38,016 nt of DNA from an uncultured Clostridia bacterium (GTDB taxonomy: Bacteria; Bacillota; Clostridia; TANB77; CAG-508): the NCBI GenBank assembly GCA_947589135.1, contig CANPZT010000002.1, forward strand, positions 1-38,016, given 5' to 3'. The notes beneath the pieces are model-generated. The model ran no database searches. It had not been told where the DNA came from and worked only from the letters and a program-made list of their open reading frames with translations. This document shows, piece by piece, positions 34,121 to 38,016 of this stretch (its first letter is position 1; each line of letters opens with the position of its first letter). A program made the translations under genes and the position numbers.

Positions 34121-36172
34121 ATGAAAAAGAAACTTACGGCATGTCTATGTAAAATTGTTACTTTATATTTAGCAATTCCATCATTAATAGCATTTGTATT
34201 ATACTTTTTTCTTCCCATCATTTTAAATTATCCTCCTGAAAGTATAGATAATCAGTTTCAGGTTGATTTTGATGGGCTAACATATACTCAACAATATATT
34301 TTACTAATATTTTTAATTGTGCTATGTAGTTTAGTAATATTATTTATTAGATCTTATAAAATGTATAAGTACTCTTCTAAACTAACTGATGAAAATTCAA
34401 AATTATCCGAAAAACAAATCATTCCCATATTGGTAAAAATAAGATCATATTGTTATAACACACCATATTTATTATATTTTTTAGAAATTTTAATACCATT
34501 AATATTTTTACCTATTACATTTATAATAATAGATGCTTATACATTAACAATTATAGAAATATGTTTAATGTATTTATCTTGCTTTACTCTTGCATCTGTA
34601 ATAAGTTTTGTATTTTCAAAAAATGAATTCGGATATATATTAAATCTTCTTCATGATATGTATCCTAATTTAATGGATAAAATAGAATTAGAATTTTCAC
34701 AAAAGAAAAGACACAAAATTAAATCTCTATTTGTAAAACTTTTATTACAATTTTCTCCTTTAGTTTTATTAACACTTATTCTTACTTCTTTAGTAGGATA
34801 TGTACAAATATCTAAAAAAGCAGGTGAAATATATTATACTTCATATTTTTCACTAATTTCAGACATTTCAAATGCTACTTTTGAATCGAAAGAAGCTATT
34901 GAAAATAGACTAAAAAAAGTTTCACTATTAGATGATTCACATAGATATTTTATTATTGATAGTAATGGAGATTATATAGTATCAGATAATTCTGAATTAC
35001 AACCATTTTTTATAAAATATACATTAGAAAAATCTGAAGCTCAAAATGGTCGTTCTCATGATTACTTTTGTTTAGATTCTGAAGGAATTGCTTTGAAATG
35101 TTATTTAACAAATGGTGATTTTTGCTATGCTGGAATTATATATTCTACTAGACAACTGACTTTCTTAAAATTCATTTTAATTTGTGATGCTATATTATAT
35201 ACTATTATATTTTTAATTTTACTTTATGTTTCATATTCTTTATCAAAAGAATTAAAAATAATTTCAAAAAAATTAACACAAATTGCTTCATATAACAAAA
35301 ATGCTATAAATTTAAATAATAATTTAGTTATTACCTCCGAAGATGAACTTGCAGACCTATCACTTGCTTTTAACCTTACACAAAGCTTTACAAAAGACAA
35401 TATTAATCAATTGCAATCTAATCAAGCTACTTTAATGGAAAGAGAACGCTTGGCTTCACTAGGTCAATTAATTGGAGGAATAGCACATAATTTAAAAACA
35501 CCTATCATGTCTATTTCTGGTGCAGCAGAAGGCTTATCTGATTTAATAAAAGAATATGATATTTCTATAGATACACCAGAAGTAACTAAAGAAGACCATC
35601 ACGAAATTGCAAAAGATATGCTAAATTGGATTTCAAAGATTAGAACACATACAGAATATATGTCAGATATTATTACTGCTGTTAAAGGACAAGCTGTCAA
35701 TTTATCAAATGAAGAAGATATATCTTTTACAGTTGGAGAATTAATTAAACGAGTAGATATACTAATGAAACATGAATTAAAAAATGCTATTATTTACTTA
35801 AATATTGCTATGAAAGTTGATGAAAATTTAACATTAAAAGGTGATGTTAATAGTTTAGTTCAAGTAATTAATAATATGATTTCTAATTCTATTCAATCAT
35901 ATAATGGAAAGCCTGAACAAAAAATAGATTTAATAGTAGAACAACAAAATAATAATTTAATTTTATCTTTAAAAGATTATGGTTGTGGTATGTCTAAAAA
36001 AGTAAAAGACAAGTTATTCAAAGAAATGGTTACAACTAAGGGGAAAAATGGTACAGGTCTTGGACTATATATGTCTTATTCAACAGTGAGAGCCCATTTT
36101 AATGGTGATATCAAAGTTGAATCAGAGCAAAATAAAGGTACTACTTTTATTATCACAATTCCTTTAAGCTAA
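34121..36172 (+). CDS. membrane sensor histidine kinase
   Basis: 683 aa. The N-terminal ~175 residues contain about four membrane helices (starting IVTLYLAIPSLIAFVLYFFLP). A further helix at ~205-230 precedes a ~110-aa extracytoplasmic sensor region (ISDISNATFESKEAIENRL and following), a last helix (FILICDAILYTIIFLILLYVSY), a HAMP-like linker, and the kinase core. H box GIAHNLKTPIMS, N box NNMISNSIQSY, G1 KDYGCGM and G2 GTGLGLYMSYS are intact. It autophosphorylates and passes phosphate to a response regulator, most simply the next gene product. Transcribed with the NRPS gene, so it may sense or respond to its product. Confidence 0.88.
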   Translation: MKKKLTACLCKIVTLYLAIPSLIAFVLYFFLPIILNYPPESIDNQFQVDFDGLTYTQQYILLIFLIVLCSLVILFIRSYKMYKYSSKLTDENSKLSEKQIIPILVKIRSYCYNTPYLLYFLEILIPLIFLPITFIIIDAYTLTIIEICLMYLSCFTLASVISFVFSKNEFGYILNLLHDMYPNLMDKIELEFSQKKRHKIKSLFVKLLLQFSPLVLLTLILTSLVGYVQISKKAGEIYYTSYFSLISDISNATFESKEAIENRLKKVSLLDDSHRYFIIDSNGDYIVSDNSELQPFFIKYTLEKSEAQNGRSHDYFCLDSEGIALKCYLTNGDFCYAGIIYSTRQLTFLKFILICDAILYTIIFLILLYVSYSLSKELKIISKKLTQIASYNKNAINLNNNLVITSEDELADLSLAFNLTQSFTKDNINQLQSNQATLMERERLASLGQLIGGIAHNLKTPIMSISGAAEGLSDLIKEYDISIDTPEVTKEDHHEIAKDMLNWISKIRTHTEYMSDIITAVKGQAVNLSNEEDISFTVGELIKRVDILMKHELKNAIIYLNIAMKVDENLTLKGDVNSLVQVINNMISNSIQSYNGKPEQKIDLIVEQQNNNLILSLKDYGCGMSKKVKDKLFKEMVTTKGKNGTGLGLYMSYSTVRAHFNGDIKVESEQNKGTTFIITIPLS

Positions 36173-36258
36173 TTACAACATTCATTTAAAAACTTGATTT
36201 TTATTATGTTTATTAATATAATATATTCAAATTTAAACGAAATATGCGAGGTATTAAT

Positions 36259-37317
36259 ATGAGAATAGGTTCACAAAATATTGAAAATACTGAAAATAAG
36301 AATTATAAAATCATAGCAGTTGATGATGAAGAAGGAATTATTGATTCTCTTTCAATATTCTTAAAAAGATCTGGTTATGATTTCACAGGTGTAACAAACC
36401 CTGAAGAAGCAATTGAAAAAGTAAAAAATGAACATTTTGATTTAATGATATTAGACTTTATTATGACACCTTTTCATGGTGACCAAGTAGTTGAAGAAAT
36501 TAGAAAATTTAATAAAGAATTATATATCTTATTACTAACAGGGCATAAAGACTTAGCTCCTCCTTTAGATACAATTAGGAGACTTGATATTCAAGGTTAT
36601 TGTGAAAAAAGTGATAAGTTTGACCAATTATTATTACTAATTGAATCTGGAATAAAATCAATCGCTCAAATGAATGAAATCAAAAAAATAAATCGTGAAT
36701 TAAAAAGTACTTATGATTTACTAGAAAAATCTTATTTAGAAAGTATTGAAACATTGCGCTATACGGTAGAAGCAAAAGATACATATACTAAAGGCCACTC
36801 TGATAGAGTCTCTGAATACTCTGTTTTAATTGGAAAAAAAGTAGGACTACCTGATGATGATTTAAGAATATTACAAATTGGTGGATTATTCCATGATGTT
36901 GGAAAAATTGGAGTTCCAGATACTATTTTACAAAAGCCAGAAAAACTTACAGACGATGAATATTCTGAAATAAAAAATCATCCTTCTATTGGAGCACATA
37001 TTTTATCTACTGCAAGTATTTTTAAAGATATTATACCAATTGTAAAACATCATCATGAAAGATTTGATGGTCATGGATATCCTTCTATGCTAAAAGGAGA
37101 AAATATTCCTTATTTTGCTAGAATAGCAGCAATAGCAGATACATTTGATGCAATGACTTCTAGAAGAAGTTATCGTGATTCTTTATCTTTAGATAAAGTT
37201 ATTGAAGAGTTTAAAAAATGTAAAGGAACACAATTTGACCCACAACTTACAGATGTATTTTTAGATATTTTAGAAAATCATTTTGAAGAAATAAAAGAAA
37301 TACAAGAAAAATATTAA
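36259..37317 (+). CDS. response regulator with HD-GYP c-di-GMP phosphodiesterase domain
   Basis: 352 aa from the ATG at 36259, with GAGGT upstream; the ATG at 36244 has no RBS. The receiver domain (~12-130) has AVDDEEGI, the phospho-Asp in LMILDFIM, the Thr/Lys surface (LLLTGHKD) and a final CEKSDK. A helical linker leads to an HD-GYP domain (~165-345) with HSDRVSEYS, LFHDVGKIGVP, HPSIGAHIL and HHERFDGHGYPS. The metal His/Asp and HHExxDGxGYP are complete, so it should hydrolyse cyclic di-GMP. It lies 86 nt after the kinase gene. Expected output is a change in c-di-GMP when the kinase is activated. Confidence 0.9.
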   Translation: MRIGSQNIENTENKNYKIIAVDDEEGIIDSLSIFLKRSGYDFTGVTNPEEAIEKVKNEHFDLMILDFIMTPFHGDQVVEEIRKFNKELYILLLTGHKDLAPPLDTIRRLDIQGYCEKSDKFDQLLLLIESGIKSIAQMNEIKKINRELKSTYDLLEKSYLESIETLRYTVEAKDTYTKGHSDRVSEYSVLIGKKVGLPDDDLRILQIGGLFHDVGKIGVPDTILQKPEKLTDDEYSEIKNHPSIGAHILSTASIFKDIIPIVKHHHERFDGHGYPSMLKGENIPYFARIAAIADTFDAMTSRRSYRDSLSLDKVIEEFKKCKGTQFDPQLTDVFLDILENHFEEIKEIQEKY

Positions 37318-37381
37318 CATAATTGTTTATAAAAAAATACATTATGTAAAAAATTAATTAAATGAAATATTAAAAAATAAC

Positions 37382-37440
37382 AAAATCATGTAGATAATTT
37401 AGATTTTAATTTGTTCTAATATCTACATGATTTTTTATTT
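37382..37440. terminator. bidirectional terminator between the regulator gene and tex
   Basis: A 15-bp perfect stem (37382-37396 with 37420-37434) with an A+T loop and T runs on both sides. It serves the plus-strand NRPS operon and the convergent tex gene. Confidence 0.85.
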
Positions 37441-37532
37441 TTATTATTTAATATTTTACTATTAAAAATTTTATTGTTTTATTTTATATTACTTCAATTT
37501 TTTGCTGTTTTATTTATTATTATTTAAATAAT

Positions 37533-38016
37533 TTATATTTTCATTGAAAGACCTACTTTTTGTCTTTCTTTATCAATTTTAATTACTTTAACTTTAACAA
37601 CATCTCCAACAGAAACTACTTCAGATGGATTTTTAATAAATTTATCACTCATTTCTGAAATATGTACTAATCCGTCATGCTTTACACCAATATCTACAAA
37701 AGCTCCAAAATCAATTACATTTCGTACAGTTCCTGTTAATACCATTCCCTCTTTTAAATCTTCTAATTTCAAGACATCGCTTCGTAAAATTGGTTTAGGC
37801 ATATCTTCACGAGGATCTCTTCCTGGTTTTGAAAGTTCTTCAATAATATCTGTTAATGTCATTTCCCCTACATTTAACTCTTTTGACATATTTGCTACAT
37901 TAACACTTTTTAACTTATTTCTTAATTCTTCTAATTTTTCTTTTTCTTTTAAATCTTTTTTATCAAATCCTAAGTTACTTAATAAGGTTTCTGCTACTTC
38001 ATAACTTTCTGGATGG
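37533..38016 (-). CDS. tex: C-terminal end of Tex RNA-binding protein (partial)
   Basis: The gene runs off the right edge, so the start is not visible. The frame opens at the edge with HPESYEVAETLLSNLG and passes through LEELRNKLKSV, MTLTDIIEELSKPGRDPRED and LEDLKEGMVLTGTVRNVIDFG. The S1 domain AFVDIGVKHDGLVHISEMSD ends the protein at QKVGLSMKI. These are the HhH-to-S1 features of Tex, a conserved cytoplasmic nucleic-acid-binding factor. The internal ATG at 37889 is not the start, since homologous sequence continues upstream of it. No CGG is in frame. Confidence 0.9.
   Translation of the reverse strand, partial: HPESYEVAETLLSNLGFDKKDLKEKEKLEELRNKLKSVNVANMSKELNVGEMTLTDIIEELSKPGRDPREDMPKPILRSDVLKLEDLKEGMVLTGTVRNVIDFGAFVDIGVKHDGLVHISEMSDKFIKNPSEVVSVGDVVKVKVIKIDKERQKVGLSMKI

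Overview
The window is strongly A+T-rich, uses AGA as its main arginine codon and AGGAGG-type ribosome binding sites, and carries SpoVG, SipW, Cna-B/LPXTG, HtrA and Tex homologues. This suggests a low-GC Firmicute, probably an uncultured gut Clostridia-like lineage; I cannot name a species.

Layout. (1) 1-1980, plus strand: end of a capsule-type locus: a split XcbB/CpsF-like gene with a G8 tract, a UDP-GlcNAc 2-epimerase and an unknown gene, closed by a terminator. (2) 2047-24375, minus strand: the conjugation operon of an integrative conjugative element (ICE). In transcription order it encodes DUF3789 and a HTH initiator-like protein with palindromic repeats, a small membrane protein, VirB2, PrgI, a VirB4-associated protein, VirB4, VirB6, an M23 peptidase and a receiver-like protein. 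A surface-fibre block follows (TasA-like, SipW, two TasA-like proteins, an Ig-like protein, a sortase, a low-complexity protein and a thioester/Cna-B adhesin). Then come SpoVG, a RusA-like protein, Replic_Relax, VirD4, VanZ, an S1-domain protein and a small winged-helix-like protein. The right end is a 45-bp 3' fragment of tRNA-Arg(ACG), i.e. an attachment site. No integrase and no classical relaxase are visible, so the left end of the element probably lies outside the window. (3) 24376-38016: host chromosome with the old tRNA terminator, a large adenosine-deaminase-family protein with an extra Rossmann-like domain, an M23 peptidase, a ~180-bp inverted-repeat element, HtrA, a single-module NRPS (C-A-T-R) followed by a histidine kinase and a receiver/HD-GYP regulator, and the end of tex.

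Main discovery. Five ICE genes (virD4, virB4, the M23 peptidase, virB2 and the tasA-like gene) look broken, but every break is the same: one extra C placed directly before a glycine GGN codon, making an in-frame CGG. I found 12 such sites (plus-strand positions of the extra base: 4482, 4644, 5324, 16175, 17182, 17228, 17304, 19864, 20360, 20559, 20617, 22672). Skipping that C at each site restores complete, family-typical proteins. I searched every gene in the window by eye: CGG never occurs in frame as an ordinary arginine codon, and these 12 are the only in-frame CGGs. This points to programmed +1 frameshifting (or quadruplet decoding) at an apparently unassigned CGG codon. It would gate production of the mating-pore ATPases, pilin, peptidase and fibre protein.

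How the parts fit. If CGG is not read by a normal tRNA in this host, the ICE can make a full transfer apparatus only where +1 decoding of CGGN happens. The element sits in the tRNA gene that decodes most of the CGN box, which makes the unseen left end (intact tRNA, integrase, possible accessory tRNA) the key place to look. The chromosomal NRPS has a separate story: its adenylation pocket reads as the threonine code, predicting an N-acyl-threonine aldehyde or alcohol.
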